From: Bathymodiolus brooksi
Taxonomy: Eukaryota; Mollusca; Bivalvia; Mytilida; Modiolidae
DNA: 64,000 nucleotides
Direction: 5' to 3'
NCBI GenBank assembly: GCA_963680875.1
Contig: OY804576.1
Span: 73,661,668-73,725,667 of the forward strand
Part shown: one piece after another, positions 11,809 to 24,596 of the stretch
Layout of the letters: each line of letters opens with the position of its first letter
Position numbering within the stretch: the stretch's first letter is position 1
The notes under the pieces: generated by a model
Databases searched by the model: none
Told to the model about the DNA's origin: nothing
What the model saw: the letters and a program-made list of their open reading frames with translations, nothing else
Position numbers and translations under genes: made by a program

Positions 11809-13194
11809 TTAAAAGTTGTTATTGGGAATATTCCTTTCTATCACACGCAAAACTTCTACAAATATGTCAATTCCAAAATTTGAAGAATTCCAAGAAGAGG
11901 GTATGGTTAGTCTAAGTTCTTGTTGACACCTCTCATCAATTATATTTGAAAATAGTGAATCAATGATTGGTCTATCATTTTCTGACACGACACCAGTATC
12001 AGTATCTTCGCCAAAGCCAACAACACCATATTCTTCTAAATTTGTCATTTCCATGCCAACAATACGCTCGTACTGACCAGACACCCAAAGTGCAATAGGG
12101 GACGACTTTGCCGTTCGTATTCTATGATGTGCCCATGCCTCCTTCCAAAAATTTAGCTTTTCATTTATTTTACCTATAAATGTATAATGAAGTGCGGCGA
12201 GATGACGATCATTTAGATGATCAAGAATGCCATTATCCTCCATGTAATAAAAGAGTTTGTAATGAAAATTCAGAACCCCTGTATATACGTCTCTCCAAAG
12301 TCTCTCAATCCTTTGATTATGAACACTCTTTCCCGTTATCATGCTATCACGACCTTCTCCTCTCTCACGTAACATAAAATCTGCAATGGCAACGTTTTCT
12401 TTCCCTTTATCTGACCGTACTCTTATAGGAAGACCGTAGTCTTTAACACCAGTAAGGAAACACTTAAATATAGTCTGAGCTTTGTTGTTGTCTGTACAAT
12501 TGAGATACATTATCATGCGACTAAAGCCGTCAATGCCACCAACTATTACGAGACGCCACCGAATTAACTTGTGGTTAGTGTCGACATGCCATAAATGGTT
12601 GACACCTTGAACGTTATAAATCCGTCGCTGCAATCGTCCCTGTTTTCTTTCATTTATCCCAGACACGTCAAGACGATGCATACTCTCTCGTAATCGCCAT
12701 CTTTGTACCGTAATTCCAGTTTTCCTAAGCATCTGGCCTAGAATGTTCTCTCCACAAAACGGATAGTCTTTTATCAGAGGACCCACGCTGGCATCAAGCT
12801 CGTCGTCGTTGCAAGTTGAAAAGATGTTCTTGGAGATACTGTATTGTCGCATTCGACGAAATATAGTACTTTCGGAGACTGATAGTAACTTTGCGATTTT
12901 GGAAATGGCAAAACCTTCGTCTATTAAATTTTCTAAAACATCTTTTGGGATCATAAATTTAGGAGGGCCACACTCACTTTGACTCATTTGTGGTTTTCTT
13001 ATTCCATAATTTGCACATTCGCTGCGTAGTTTTACCATGTCCTTTTTTGTTGAGATGCCTAACTGCTGCATTTCAATAGCAGCCAAACAGCACACTATAT
13101 CTGGGGTTATTTTTTGTTCTAGAAAAACGCCATAATGTTCTCCTAAACCAACTTTCACAAGAATATCAAACATAGTACTATGTGATGCCGCCAT
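11809..13194 (-). CDS. Integrase-like DDE transposase with SAM-like N-terminus
   Basis: 461 residues from the chosen Met ([12 protein letters not shown]). The frame is open back to 13320, but the upstream 42 residues are low-quality hydrophobic sequence. Residues ~8-60 look like a SAM domain ([12 protein letters not shown] ... MQQLGIS). Residues ~95-118 form a helix-turn-helix ([19 protein letters not shown]). The catalytic core follows, with WHVD (D205), VRSDKGKEN (D262) and RIERLW (E297), the last two 34 residues apart as in retroviral-integrase/IS3-type enzymes. There is no internal stop or frameshift, so it may be young or still functional. It should cut and join the ends of the surrounding element. 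Confidence 0.85.
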   Translation of the reverse strand: MAASHSTMFDILVKVGLGEHYGVFLEQKITPDIVCCLAAIEMQQLGISTKKDMVKLRSECANYGIRKPQMSQSECGPPKFMIPKDVLENLIDEGFAISKIAKLLSVSESTIFRRMRQYSISKNIFSTCNDDELDASVGPLIKDYPFCGENILGQMLRKTGITVQRWRLRESMHRLDVSGINERKQGRLQRRIYNVQGVNHLWHVDTNHKLIRWRLVIVGGIDGFSRMIMYLNCTDNNKAQTIFKCFLTGVKDYGLPIRVRSDKGKENVAIADFMLRERGEGRDSMITGKSVHNQRIERLWRDVYTGVLNFHYKLFYYMEDNGILDHLNDRHLAALHYTFIGKINEKLNFWKEAWAHHRIRTAKSSPIALWVSGQYERIVGMEMTNLEEYGVVGFGEDTDTGVVSENDRPIIDSLFSNIIDERCQQELRLTIPSSWNSSNFGIDIFVEVLRVIERNIPNNNF

Positions 13195-13319
13195 TTTGAA
13201 AAAAACCCAAACAATGCCAATATTGCAGCAAAAACATGACAAGATAGTAGGAATAATAGAATGAAACAATCCTAACGACATATCCCGAATAAACAACATA
13301 ATATTGTATAAAAATGACA

Positions 13320-14452
13320 TTACATCCCCATAGGTAAACGTAACATCATGATATTTGGAATAAACGTTATTTCAGATCGACATTACATCATGACTGGGCG
13401 ACTTGTCATTATAATAACTCAACATAAAATCAAAATTCGACGACCTCCCATCACGATAGATAAACGTTACATCATGGCACAACGACTTGCCATTAACATA
13501 GATTGACATAACATCATGACACAACGACTTGCCATTACGTTAGAGCAACATTACATCATGACACAGCGACTTGCCATTACGTTAGAGCAACATAACATTA
13601 TGACACAGCGACTTGCCATTACGTTAGAGCAACATAACATCATGACACAACGACTTGCCATTACGTTAGAGCAACATTACATCATGACACAGCGACTTGC
13701 CATTACGTTAGAGCAACATAACATTATGACACAGCGACTTGCCATTACGTTAGAGCAACATAACATTATGACACAGCGACTTGCCATTACGTTAGAGCGA
13801 CATAACATCATGACACAGCGACTTGCCATTACGTTAGAGCAACATAACATCATGACACAGCGACTTGCTATTACGTTAGAGCGACATAACATCATGACAC
13901 CGCGACTTGCCATTACGTTAGAGCAACATAACATTATGACACAGCGACTTGCCATTACGTTAGAGCAACATAACATCATGACACCGCGACTTGCTATTAC
14001 GACAGAGCAACAATACATCATGACATCACCTCCTGACATCATGTTATATAATCCAAACGCTGTGGAATTACTACTTTACCTGTGATAAGAAACCGCAACG
14101 TTACAGACAGTGTCTTTAGACAATGAGAGAACAACATATCATTGTGTTATGGTAACTTAACACCACAATGGGTCAACATAACATTATGAAACCACCACAT
14201 GACATTATGATAATTAAGCATAACGTTACGACCTCACTACTTGACACAAAGGTTGATATGCATAGCATCATGGCACTGCGACACAACATTATAAAAGGTC
14301 AACATAACATCATGATGACACGACTTTACATCATGAAAAGTCAACATAACATCATGAACCTGTGACTTTACATTACAATAGTAAAACATAACAACACAAG
14401 TTACGGCTTTACATATCACAAGCATTCAACATAAGACAGCCACGGCGTTCCA
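13320..14452 (+). repeat. Right terminal inverted repeat of the 7-kb transposon
   Basis: Reverse complement of the left arm. It carries about 12 copies of the 42-bp unit (about 13510-14010; core CGACTTGCCATTACGTTA). Because 42 is a multiple of three, both strands show long repeat-derived open frames that are not genes. Confidence 0.82.
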
Positions 14453-14490
14453 TAATAATTCATTGTGACTGACATTAATTATTCTTTACA

Positions 14491-14552
14491 TGGTCGCCAC
14501 GATATTGCTGAAATACTGTTAAAGTTTGCGTTAAACACCAATCAATGAATCA
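14491..14552 (+). mobile_element. SINE tail fragment
   Basis: Core and tail only (CCACGATATTGCTGAAATACT ... AAACACCAATCAATGAATCA), starting 39 bases beyond the 7-kb transposon. Confidence 0.65.
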
Positions 14553-14698
14553 ATATTTACATGAAGATCATACATTAGAAACAAAATCAACAAGAAAATA
14601 TCTAAAAATAAACATCAGTGCTTACTTAAAATCGTTACATTGACGTTACTGCCAAGAAAGCGTCGGTCAATTTACTTCCATCGTCGAAACATCTGGGA

Positions 14699-14880
14699 AT
14701 GCAGCAAGGAAGTAGATATCTAATTTAGTGCGCATGGCGCCTTCTGAAACCTTCATCGCGTACTCTCATTGTCAACAGATTGGTAAACCGTCTTTGGAAG
14801 CAAGGAAACCAATGAGCCTTAACAGGAGAGCTAAAATTGGCTAAAGGTGCCTATACCTGAGGTAGATTGGCCTTAGTGAG
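14699..14880 (+). repeat. Dispersed repeat (GTAGATATCTAATTTAGTGC), copy 1
   Basis: Shares GTAGATATCTAATTTAGTGC, CCTTCATC.CGTACTCTCA and AAACCAATGAGCCTTAACA with copies at 16337-16500 (plus), 34040-34190 (minus) and 45400-45465 (plus, truncated). There is no coding capacity. Confidence 0.65.
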
Positions 14881-15663
14881 ATATGCAACATACTTCCATT
14901 TAGTCAAACCCACTTTGGAGTATGTCAGTTCTTAAAACAGAGTTAATAAGTATATTCTCACAATTATTACATGACCAATATATAGTATAAAAGTATACTG
15001 GAATTTATTCTTATTAAATATAAATACAAATTCGATCTCTCAAAATTACGGTACAATTTATTGTACACAATTTTCGAAATCGAGCTTAAATGTTGGGTCA
15101 TATCTGTATTTAGTCTATCTACAAACACAGCCAATCACATTACACCGATAAATATAACACGACTTTAAGACGGCCTTTGTTAGTACAGAAAGATTAATAC
15201 AAAATTCCTGTATGACATAATTAAAAGATTTAACGTTGGAAAACGCCTACAACAATAAGAACCGGTTCTGGCAATATTCAAAACTGATTAAAACACACCT
15301 CTTGTGGATCTGAAAGCCATAGTAAACTGTAACAGTTGTTCAAATAATGGGTCACAAAAACACCAATAAGACCTTAAACAAACGGGTCAATGCTACATTT
15401 TATCCTAATTATAGTAAACCACGCTCTTTATATTCGATGATTCAGCAACTTGTTTGTTTACAAAATTTGGTATCATGGTATGTGCCTCAAACTAAACCAG
15501 AAAACGCAAAACAACATACAATTAAAAACGACAGACGGAATGCCTGGCCATTTGAATTTTAGGGGGATTGTGATTTTTTTTATAATTTATGTCGCCAATT
15601 CTATTTAGAAGAAAAATATCTTGACCAGAAATATGTACAAAAAATAATAACCTGTCTGCAGAT

Positions 15664-15710
15664 TTGATTGATTGATTGGTGTTTAACGCCAACTTTAGCG
15701 GTATTTCAGT
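15664..15710 (-). mobile_element. SINE tail fragment
   Basis: TGATTGATTGGTGTTTAACG followed by the core start only. The remainder is absent. Confidence 0.6.
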
Positions 15711-16336
15711 CCTGCCTGCAGTATTCAATAAGAAAATTTGCAATAATATGAAGAAATTTGACCGAATAATCATGTAAAAAATAATAACTTTTTTGCTTCG
15801 TGCGAATTTTTTTTGTTTTCGACTAATGATGAAATGGTTGGTCCCTTAGTGTTCAAAACTATTACTTTTACTCTGTGTGTTTTATTGTGATAGATTACGC
15901 AGCAGCCAACATATTAAAAACTTCAATTCTATTACATATTTGTATGTAGTATATTTATTGACTGACAATTCATTTGATGTTTAATGATTTTTATGGTGTT
16001 TATTTTACCCTCGAACAATTACAGTTTACAACGCCGATGTTTTTCCTGGTTCAATGTAATGCTGAAAGTGGTTTTGTTACTTAGTAATTCACATCTATAT
16101 ACCAAATCAATAAGTTAAAAGAACAATAATAATTTTGAATCAGGTTCTAAGGCTTCCATTAGTTTCTCATTTTACTATATTTTAATTGTTATTGTTGTGC
16201 AAGTTTATAACGTAAACTAAATAGTAATGGCGATGCGTGACCATATTAGGTGAAGGTCAATTGTCCGTTTGAAAAAACTAGACCATTGAACACGGAAAAT
16301 ATGAACCCAATAAAAAATATATATTGTAACAATAAA
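15711..16336. other. No gene seen
   Basis: AT-rich intergenic DNA without a recognised feature. Confidence 0.45.
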
Positions 16337-16500
16337 AACGTAGATATCTAATTTAGTGCACACGGCGTGTTTCTGGAATACCCTTCATCAGGTACGCTCA
16401 AAGTTAAAGTATTTGAAAGCCAAATAAAAGTCTGGGAGTAAGAAAACCAAAGGGCCTAAACAAGATAGCCAAAATCGGCCAAGGTCACCTATGCCTGAGG
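16337..16500 (+). repeat. Dispersed repeat (GTAGATATCTAATTTAGTGC), copy 2
   Basis: The clearest copy: GTAGATATCTAATTTAGTGC, CCTTCATCAGGTACGCTCAA, AAACCAAAGGGCCTAAACA. Confidence 0.65.
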
Positions 16501-16775
16501 GAGGAGAACGTTAGTAACGTCGTTATTGACAGTAGCGTTCCAAAATTTATGACACACGTGATGACGTATTTTCCAGTAATAAGTTTTTCCTTCTTTTAGT
16601 GGTAATGTCCGGGATTTACGAACCTTTTGTGTTTAAACCGCTGTAATTGTTTTATCTGGATCATAATTTTATTCCAAAATCTCTCCTGACTATTTTTTCG
16701 TTTATGCCAAATTAAATGCAAATATTATTGAAATAATTGAAGCACTTTAACTATGTCATATTTATATTGTTAATA

Positions 16776-17464
16776 TTTTCGTATATGACTATCTTACATT
16801 TTCGTATATGACTATCTTACATTTTCGTATATGACTATCTTACATTTTTGTATTTGACTATCTTACATTTTCGTGCATGACTATCTTACATTTTCGTATA
16901 TGACTATCTTACATTTTCGTATATGACTATCTTACATTTTCGTATATGACTATCTTACATTTTCGTATATGACTATCTTACATTTTCGTATATGACTATC
17001 TTACATTTTCATATATGACTATCTTACATTTTCGTATATGACTATCTTACATTTTCGTATATGACTATCTTACATTTTCGTATATGACTATCTTACATTT
17101 TCGTATATGACTATCTTACATTTTCGTATATGACTATCTTACATTTTCGCATATGACTATCTTACATTTTCGTATATGACTATCTTACATTTTCGTATAT
17201 GACTATCTTACATTTTCGCATATGACTATCTTACATTTTCGTATATGACTATCTTACATTTTCGTATATGACTATCTTACATTTTCGTATATGACTATCT
17301 TACATTTTCGTATATGACTATCTTACATTTTCGTATATGACTATCTTACATTTTCGTATATGACTATCGTACATTTTCGTATATGACTATCTTACATTTT
17401 CGTATATGACTATCTTACATTTTCGTATATGACTATCTTACATTTTGTTATATGACTATCTTAC
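16776..17464 (+). repeat. 23-bp satellite, 30 copies
   Basis: Thirty head-to-tail copies of a 23-base unit (TTTTCGTATATGACTATCTT plus ACA) over 689 bases, with only about a handful of substitutions. Adjacent copies are almost identical, indicating recent expansion or homogenisation. Confidence 0.95.
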
Positions 17465-20462
17465 CATTAAACGACAATTATGTTTTCAACACATTTTAAT
17501 TGTGTAATAATGAAAACTTCTTATGCCGCGTTCACATTGGTGGGTTTTCATGCAGATGATGTGCTCCGAAACGCTCGAGCGCTCTGTTCACATATTAATT
17601 TAGGCAAATTAACATGGACCCACAATTATTCAAATTTTCTTTCAATAAGGGTAAATAAATAAAAACCCACATTCTGAAATCAAACGTTTTATACAATACT
17701 TGTACGGTCTAGAAAATGACAGTGAAGTCAGCTTAAGAACGAAATTTTATGACAAAAGAGACGATTACAATTTTCCAATTGGGAACTTTCTATTTATATG
17801 TAGCAACATCCTAGCAGAACCTGTAATTGGAGTACCGGTATATATCTTTCAGTTGATATAATATCCCAGAGCTTGTGGCTCCTATCAGTATTTCCTTGAT
17901 AGAGTCACTGCTAACAAGGAAGCTACTGAACCATGGGTTCTTAGTGGTTAAGTTGAAGTCATCTCTTCGAATCTAAATTTTTTAAGGTTGTCACAACGAC
18001 TTGGTTGACATTACAGAATATATCTTTCACAGATAACCACGGATATATTCCGTTTGTCACTAGGCAAAATCCCGTTGCTCTTTCTTCTTTCATGAATTAT
18101 CACCGTATTTTTATCGCGAGTAACTGGTGAAGCATGAACTGCTTATCCTTCTGGAGCATCTAAGTTCATTTCCGTTTTTTGGTGGAGTTTGTGTTGTTCA
18201 ACTTTTAAATTACTGTGTATTGTTTTCACACATTAACAACTACCAACCAAAGCAATAAAAACAACTACCAGCTATAAAAACACGAACAATCATCAACCGT
18301 GACAACACGAACAACTTCTCTGCCTGATCATAAACGAGTTATTTATGAGTTTTATGTGTGGAGTTCTATTTGTTTACAAGACTTTTATAGGAGTGCATGG
18401 TTTTAATCAAAATAATAAAATGTCACTTTCTGTCGTTCAGAAAAAAGGTAGATCTTTTGAATTAAGATAAACAGTATTCTTGTTGTTGTTGTAAAGGTTT
18501 TACTTATAGAGAAGATGGTATAATATTAACTTTACGATTTACAGAGTTAAAGGTCGTACCTTAACAATGCTGAATGACCCCCGGAATTACCCAGTACAAT
18601 CAATTTAATTAAATACACGTAAGATTAAGTATATTTGTTTAATCCACTTTGTACAAGTTAATTGATTTGTCCAGTGACCCGTGAAGAAATAAATACCATT
18701 AAATGATATTTTTCCAGTATTTAAGCATCGTTGTTTGTTTATTTTTCGATATATCATTGAACATACCAATGTTTTACACCGTAAAACGAAAAAAAGCAAC
18801 GTTTGCAAATTTAGAAAATGGAAGCCCGTTTTTTAATATTATTTATCCAATTATTTCGAACCTGCAAAAATATTTAGAATCATTTTAAACTTTTGTAGAT
18901 GTGTGTTTGTAAAAAAAACTTTGCATTGATTGCAAAAAAATAAGTGGAAATATAACATAATTTAAAACTGGAAAAAGAAAACTAAGTACTATCCGCAGAT
19001 GCATTAAAATCCAGGTTGCATGAAAACAAATAGTGTGCAGTTTGTTTTTGCAGACTTGATACTTTTTCATCCCTTCCTTCGTATTAAATTAACAGAATAG
19101 TTGTCTTGACATGGAACAAATTAGGCGATTAAAAGGATATGTTCGACTTGCAATATATTACCGGTATCATTTTATCTGTATTGTCATTAATCTGACTTGG
19201 GTTGGGTCAAACATTTAAACAAAATGTAGTCGTCTTTTTTTTAATGAATGGTTTAAAAAACCAGCTTAATACTAGCTAAATAAATTGATTATTTTATTCA
19301 ATATTAAATACAATTATAACATTGATTAATTTAAAAAAAAAAAAAATTTAAAATTTGAAATTGAAAATGTTTACATACCTTACTGATGTCACGCAGCCCT
19401 ACCACTGACCAATATTTAAATGTACATTCCTGAAAGTGATTACTACATGTACAAAAGAATACGCCTTCTCAACACTTGTTAGAGCCTTACATTCACTGTC
19501 TCTTACCCTTTAATTATTATCTTGTATCAAAACTAAAGTTTTAAACGCCAAAAGAAGCCGACAAAAGAAATTCGGTAAGTTTATAAACATTGACCAATGT
19601 TAATTTTACTTATCTTAAGACTATATTGGGAATTAAGCCTGTATGTGCAATATGCAGACAGTTTAAATGGCAGGAAAATAATCTGTGTGCAAATGCAAAC
19701 GCTTTAACAATGCAGTATGCAGAAAAATATGCTCCACCGTTGAACCCTCTCCTCCCACGATCAAACCCGATCATGAGCTATGATTCGATACTCTGACATA
19801 AAGAAAAAGTAAATAACAATTAATAGCAATGGTACAATAACAAAATCCTTATAAACAAGAGTCTCACATGAACCTGCTTCTCACATGAACCTTTGCACAT
19901 TTCCTATTTTGATTCCAAAACAATACGTTTTATAGGAGTTTGGTTTCCCTTTATTGTCCAATTAGCCAGGGGTATAAGGATATGCTATGAAACCAAAGTA
20001 CCAACTGTCCGGTCCACCCTCAAAATTTGCCCTTCTCACTTTCCGGTCCATTCATACGTCTCTATTCCAGTGGATCGATAATTTTCGAGGCACGTGGTGT
20101 CGTGTTAAGAATACACACACTCGTCTTTTATTTAAATGTTTACCTCGATCTAACTTTCACAATAATAGGTTTGATGATTATTTGCAGAGGGGCACTGGTA
20201 AAGGGGACATAATTCCAATGGAAGTAGTCCGCTTAGGCATCATACCAATTAATCTTCAGTATAGAAAGTTGAAAAGGGCTGTAACTACTATATAATTAGT
20301 CTGATTGATCGATATACTATGATCATGCTCATATGATATTATACCAAGACACCGGATATGAACAAGTTGCAAATAAAGATAAAAAAAAGTAGTTGGCTAC
20401 AAACAAATTCGGAATGTAGCATTTCAGAAGTTATGAAAGGTCCATTACTGGCATGGAACTGC
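17465..20462. other. Intergenic, mostly no feature
   Basis: AT-rich. It contains a weak relative of the GTGTTGCTCA repeat near 18105-18240 (GGTGGAGTTTGTGTTGTTCA). Short open frames (for example 19987-20295) show no domain and no splice-supported extension. Confidence 0.45.
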
Positions 20463-20520
20463 ATGGTTTATTTTGGGTTTATGGTGTTTAATGTCACTTT
20501 CAACAATATTTCAGTCCATT
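20463..20520 (-). mobile_element. SINE core fragment
   Basis: TTATGGTGTTTAATGTCACT TTCAACAATATTTCAG only. Confidence 0.6.
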
Positions 20521-21340
20521 TTGGAAATCATAACGATATGCACATGCTCATATCATATCAATCGTCATATATCCATCAAAAGAGAAAGACTATAGTTGTC
20601 TTACACAAGAATATGGTATGGACATATACAGAGCTAATATAAAAGAATTTAAGAAATTGGGGGAAAAAAAACATTACTCCCATGGAGCTGGTATATTTTA
20701 TAAACCGTAAAGACATGTGCATGATCATAGCGTACATGTACCAATACACCATACTAAATACCAAACATGAACCAGTTCCGTCAAACGGTAAAACACATGT
20801 ACTTAGTTGCCTACACCAGTCAAATGGACGGAGTCACGATCGGATAGACGGACAAGTACACTCCAGTGTACCCACCTCTCTACGACTATGAGGGTGTAAT
20901 AATTTATTTAAACAAAATATCAAATATTTATTTCGTCAATGAATAAATACGGGTCTACTTTTCCATTTAAAGACTGTTTGCATAGAAAAATCATGTGACC
21001 AACAAGGCATGCTTAACCCTTTAGATATACACTCGTCACAATCATAAAATTTAAGCAAAAGGGCAAACAGCTGGAATAAGAACTCCTAGTTCAAATATAT
21101 CTGTGGTTAGTATAATAATAAGTTATAGAATTCGTGTCGAAATAGTCCAATGTAAACAGTATCGGTCAATAAACTCACTAGTGAATTTAAGGGTCAAAAA
21201 CTGGCATTATTCTCAGAATCTTCTTCAAAGTTATTTTTCTTCTGGTGTTATGATTCTGTTTGTGTTCTAGATGAAATGTACTTAATTTGGAAGATAATAC
21301 ACATACTGTAATGTGTAATACTCAACATCTTTATTCTAAG
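20521..21340. other. No gene seen
   Basis: Intergenic. Repeated short ATGATCATG / ACATGTAC motifs but no coherent element. Confidence 0.4.
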
Positions 21341-21400
21341 GGGGTTAGGGCTTGGGGGTTATGGTGTTTAACGCCACTTTCAACAATATTTCAGTTATAT
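21341..21400 (-). mobile_element. SINE core fragment with GGGTTA tail
   Basis: Begins GGGGGTTAGGGCTTGGGGGT and stops within the core after TTATATCG. Confidence 0.65.
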
Positions 21401-21512
21401 CGTTTATTCCAAAGTAACAAAAACTTGTCGTATAGGTGGTAAGAGAGTGCAAAATAAATGATAGTGAATCTGTGCAACTATTTCTAATCAGATTTCCTAT
21501 CTAATACTAAAG

Positions 21513-21766
21513 CTGGTTGGTTTATGGTGTTTAACGCCACTTTCAATAATATTTCAGTTATATTGTAACGGTCAGTTTTATTGGTGGAGGAAACCGGAGA
21601 GAACCACGACCGGCCGTAAGTCACTGACAAACTTTATCACTTAATGTTGTATCGAGCACGCCTCGTCTGAGCGGGATTCGAACTCATCTGACTTTAGTGT
21701 GGGTAGGCACTGGTTGCATACATAGTTTAAGTCGAACTACCCATACGATCACTACCACGACGGACC
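21513..21766 (-). mobile_element. SINE type A, full length (family description)
   Basis: Reading on the minus strand, type A has a tRNA-derived head (CGTGGTCGTGATCGTATGGT, then GAGTTCGAATCCCGCTCAG as the B-box), a middle (TGTACTCG ... GTGATAAAGTTTGTCAGTG) and a conserved core (CCTCCACCAATAAAACTGAC ... TGTTGAAAGTGGCGTTAAAC). It ends in ACCATAACCCTAACC. The core resembles the MetaSINE-type conserved domain seen across molluscs (from memory, not searched). This copy has head and core but a different tail (GGTTTATGGTG). Confidence 0.82.
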
Positions 21767-22784
21767 TGAGATAGAACTATGAATATGACATGCAAAAATA
21801 TACTTCCATGATTTTGATATTTATTTAATTGGGTGGCACAAATAAACAACAATTCGGTTGGACATATAGATTTTAATCATTGACATTTAAAGCTTTGACA
21901 TAAAGAAAAATGTAGTATATTTAAAGGTCTTAATCTATGACCTGATATGAAAAAGAAGGAAAACATTTTTTTTTAACAATGACCTTGAAAACAGTATTAT
22001 ACAACTTTAAAGGGAATTGTTCCTTATTAAGCAACACAAACATTGAAAATACACAAAATGTAGTATAAAAGAGACTAGTACTTTAACATAACTAGTGATA
22101 AGGGTTGTTGTTTTTATCGTCACAGTTAAAGGGCATGGTCACCCAACAAGTATGACAGAAAACAACTGAAGGATGATTATAGGTCAACTTTAGTTTAAAT
22201 TGGCTCATTGGTTTAAAAAAGATTTTTAAAAAGTTTACAGACAAAAGACAACTATGGACACCAAGTGATGATAAAACCTCAAATGGCCTTAGGAAGATGA
22301 GCCAAAATGCCTAAGAAAGGTAATCCATAAGATTGAACATGGGTTTTGTAATTAATCCAAGTTATGGAAGTATATCTGCATAATACCGAAATCTTGATTT
22401 TATTTTAATATTGATTTGCCTATGTGTTTATTCAGATCATTTAGCCCCACCACCAATACGAGTGTTTGTGGGTAGTCCCCTACATTATTGGTGCTATATA
22501 TACTGCCTGGTTTCAGTACCAGTTATATTTGTGCCAGTTTTATTTTAGGTTGTTCGATGTTTGTTAAGCTTTTGTGTTTGTATTGTTGGTATCATCTTAT
22601 AACTAGTTTCAAGTTTGATACATGTTTGCCTTTTAAATGGAATTTCCAACACTAAAAAGACCTAATTAGTTGAAATGCAGTCTTTATAAATAAGCATATT
22701 CTTTTTTGTGTACTTTTTGTTTTTATGTATACCAATGGTCCTTTTATTCCAAATATCTTTATAAACAACACTTTTGCATTCATC
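21767..22784. other. No gene seen
   Basis: AT-rich intergenic DNA without recognised features. Confidence 0.45.
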
Positions 22785-22788
22785 TTAA

Positions 22789-23681
22789 AGGGATATTGTC
22801 TACTGAAATCGTAATTTTTTCATACCCAAAATTATTGTCGTTTTCCGTACTGACCTTCATAAAATGAAGATTAACACCGAGTTATGCTGCAAAAGATACG
22901 ATTTTTTTACAAAAAAGACCCAAAACTATCGCTATCAGAATTATTGTCCTGGATGACAATATTTAAATCTATTCATATGGCCTTCTATGTGAACACGTCT
23001 TGAGCAAGCGCACTGTTTAGAAACAATAAACAACATGTGGTTCTTGGGCAAAAGAGAAATTGTCAACGCGTGGAAGAAAGCGGACTTTGACGGATTCAGA
23101 GAGAAAGATGAATAGAAGTGAAGTATCTTCCAAATGGAACAAATGCAGGATATATGTAGGGGATCAGTTGGACCGTTGGAACGAACTCAAGGAAGTGCTA
23201 CGTGTCCAAACTCGCGCTGAATTTGCAAATATTTAGTTTGATAGGTAAGCCGAACATGTTTTTTCCTTCTTTTCTCAATCGTTTTTCATATTTTATGAAT
23301 TTATGATGATGCCTATGATCATTTTCGGTAGATATTATTCAATATATGTAATCTTGCACCTGGCAACAGCAAATTATTGTTAATGAATAGCATAAAACGG
23401 CCGTATTTGGGAGGTAAACAAACACGAATTTTAACATCCATGCTGCAGCATCCGGGCTAATGGCATAAAAATAGATCAAAATAGATTTGGTCTCGCTCAG
23501 GTCAGTGAATAATTAATTAGCTTCCAGTAACGATGGTCAGCTTTTTTATATCGAAAAAACAACGTTTCGTAGCGTATTCGCCAATAATTCGGTGTTTAAT
23601 CTTCATTTTATGAAGGTCAGTACGGAAAACGACAATAATTTTGGGTATGAAAAAATTACGATTGTGGTAGACAATATCCCT
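22789..23681. mobile_element. 893-bp inverted-repeat element with TTAA target duplication
   Basis: Termini AGGGATATTGTCTAC / GTAGACAATATCCCT, with about 100 bases of near-identical inverted repeat (both contain TTATGAAGGTCAGTACGGAA in one orientation). TTAA flanks each side (22785-22788, 23682-23685). There is no transposase. TTAA duplications are made by piggyBac and Kolobok transposases; the AGGG terminus leans towards Kolobok (inference). Confidence 0.85.
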
Positions 23682-23685
23682 TTAA

Positions 23686-24596
23686 GCTGAATGCTGTTTA
23701 TATGGTTGTTTGTAAGCTGTTTATATGGTTGTTTGTAATCAACTTGTTAAGTGGTTTGTTCCAATTCTGTTCTGTTTAACTTGTTACAAGTATCAATGTG
23801 ATGGCCCATTCACTCTTCACATTTGAATGAAATAAATTGAGAACAGCCATATAATTTAACTAAGTTCTGCTGTTGTCATCAGAATATGGTGCCTATCCAA
23901 GGCTGTAGTGTCAAATTTTCTCTCCTTAAAGAGGGTCTAAAAGGTAAACTAAAAACCATGAGTATCACTCAGGTGGAAAATATTTCCGTTTTTTTTTGTG
24001 TGTAATCTAATAATAATTAGGAAGATTTTAATTTCTTAGAAGCTGATGTAAAAAATTGTACATTGATTGGTGTTTATCTCCAGCTTAAGCAGTATAGCTC
24101 CATGTATAATCGTTCTTGATTATTAGATGGACGAAAAGAAAAATCCAAATTGATTTGATCTAGAAAACAAAAAAAAAACAAAAAAAATACAAAACAAAAA
24201 ATACCAATCCAATATAAGAAATATAAAAAAAATCTTGCCTTTAGATTTTAGATGATAGAATCGTGACGAAAATACCACCAAAATCAGGATATTTACCATG
24301 ACTGCATTTCATGGCTATTTACTGAAAGAGGTCATAAGTCAGGTGTTTGAGGAGGAGACTTATAAACATTGTAGAATGTTCAACTATGTTCTGTTGCTGC
24401 CATCTTGGATCTCTGATTGACATTATGAGGACATAAAAGTCACCAACTTTGTAAAGATCTACATTTTATATACCGCTATAATTGTGTACAATGTCCAGTC
24501 GTTGAATAAGACAACTTTGCACAAGAAGGATTAATTCTAAAGGACTGTCAGTGTAGACCATGAATGCAAAGAGATGAACTGTTCATGTCTCTCCTA
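23686..24596. other. No gene seen
   Basis: AT-rich. A weak SINE-like remnant around 24063-24105 (TTGGTGTTTATCTCCAGC) is the only pattern noted. Confidence 0.4.

Larger units (their letters stand above)
7379..14452 (-). mobile_element. 7.07-kb DNA transposon with giant minisatellite-bearing terminal inverted repeats
   Basis: The outer ends match in inverted orientation (TGGAACGCCGT ... ACGGCGTTCCA) and are flanked by TA on both sides. The left arm runs to about 8131 and the right arm starts about 13320; both carry the same landmarks in reverse order, ending at a shared stretch around ATAACGTT. Arms are about 750 and 1,130 bases; much of the difference is copy number of a 42-bp tandem unit. 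The transposase frame begins at the inner edge of the right arm. The middle has since gained SINEs and a 155-bp-unit array. The family is not certain; IS3EU-like is one possibility from the integrase-type catalytic core. Confidence 0.82.

Noticed and set aside
13516..14085. 189-codon open frame with a repeating 14-residue peptide (MTQRLAITLEQHNI)
   Set aside because: It comes from the 42-bp minisatellite in a transposon arm; the opposite strand is open for the same reason, and the same units occur at 7832-8070. No start context or domain.
16776..17464. CRISPR array
   Set aside because: Units are directly adjacent with no unique spacers, and the genome is eukaryotic.
19987..20295. 102-codon plus-strand frame
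   Set aside because: No recognisable domain or splice sites, and it lies in AT-rich intergenic DNA with overlapping frames; likely chance.
21513..21766. Functional tRNA gene in the SINE head
   Set aside because: Box-like motifs are present but there is no paired acceptor stem, and the segment is part of a repeated SINE.
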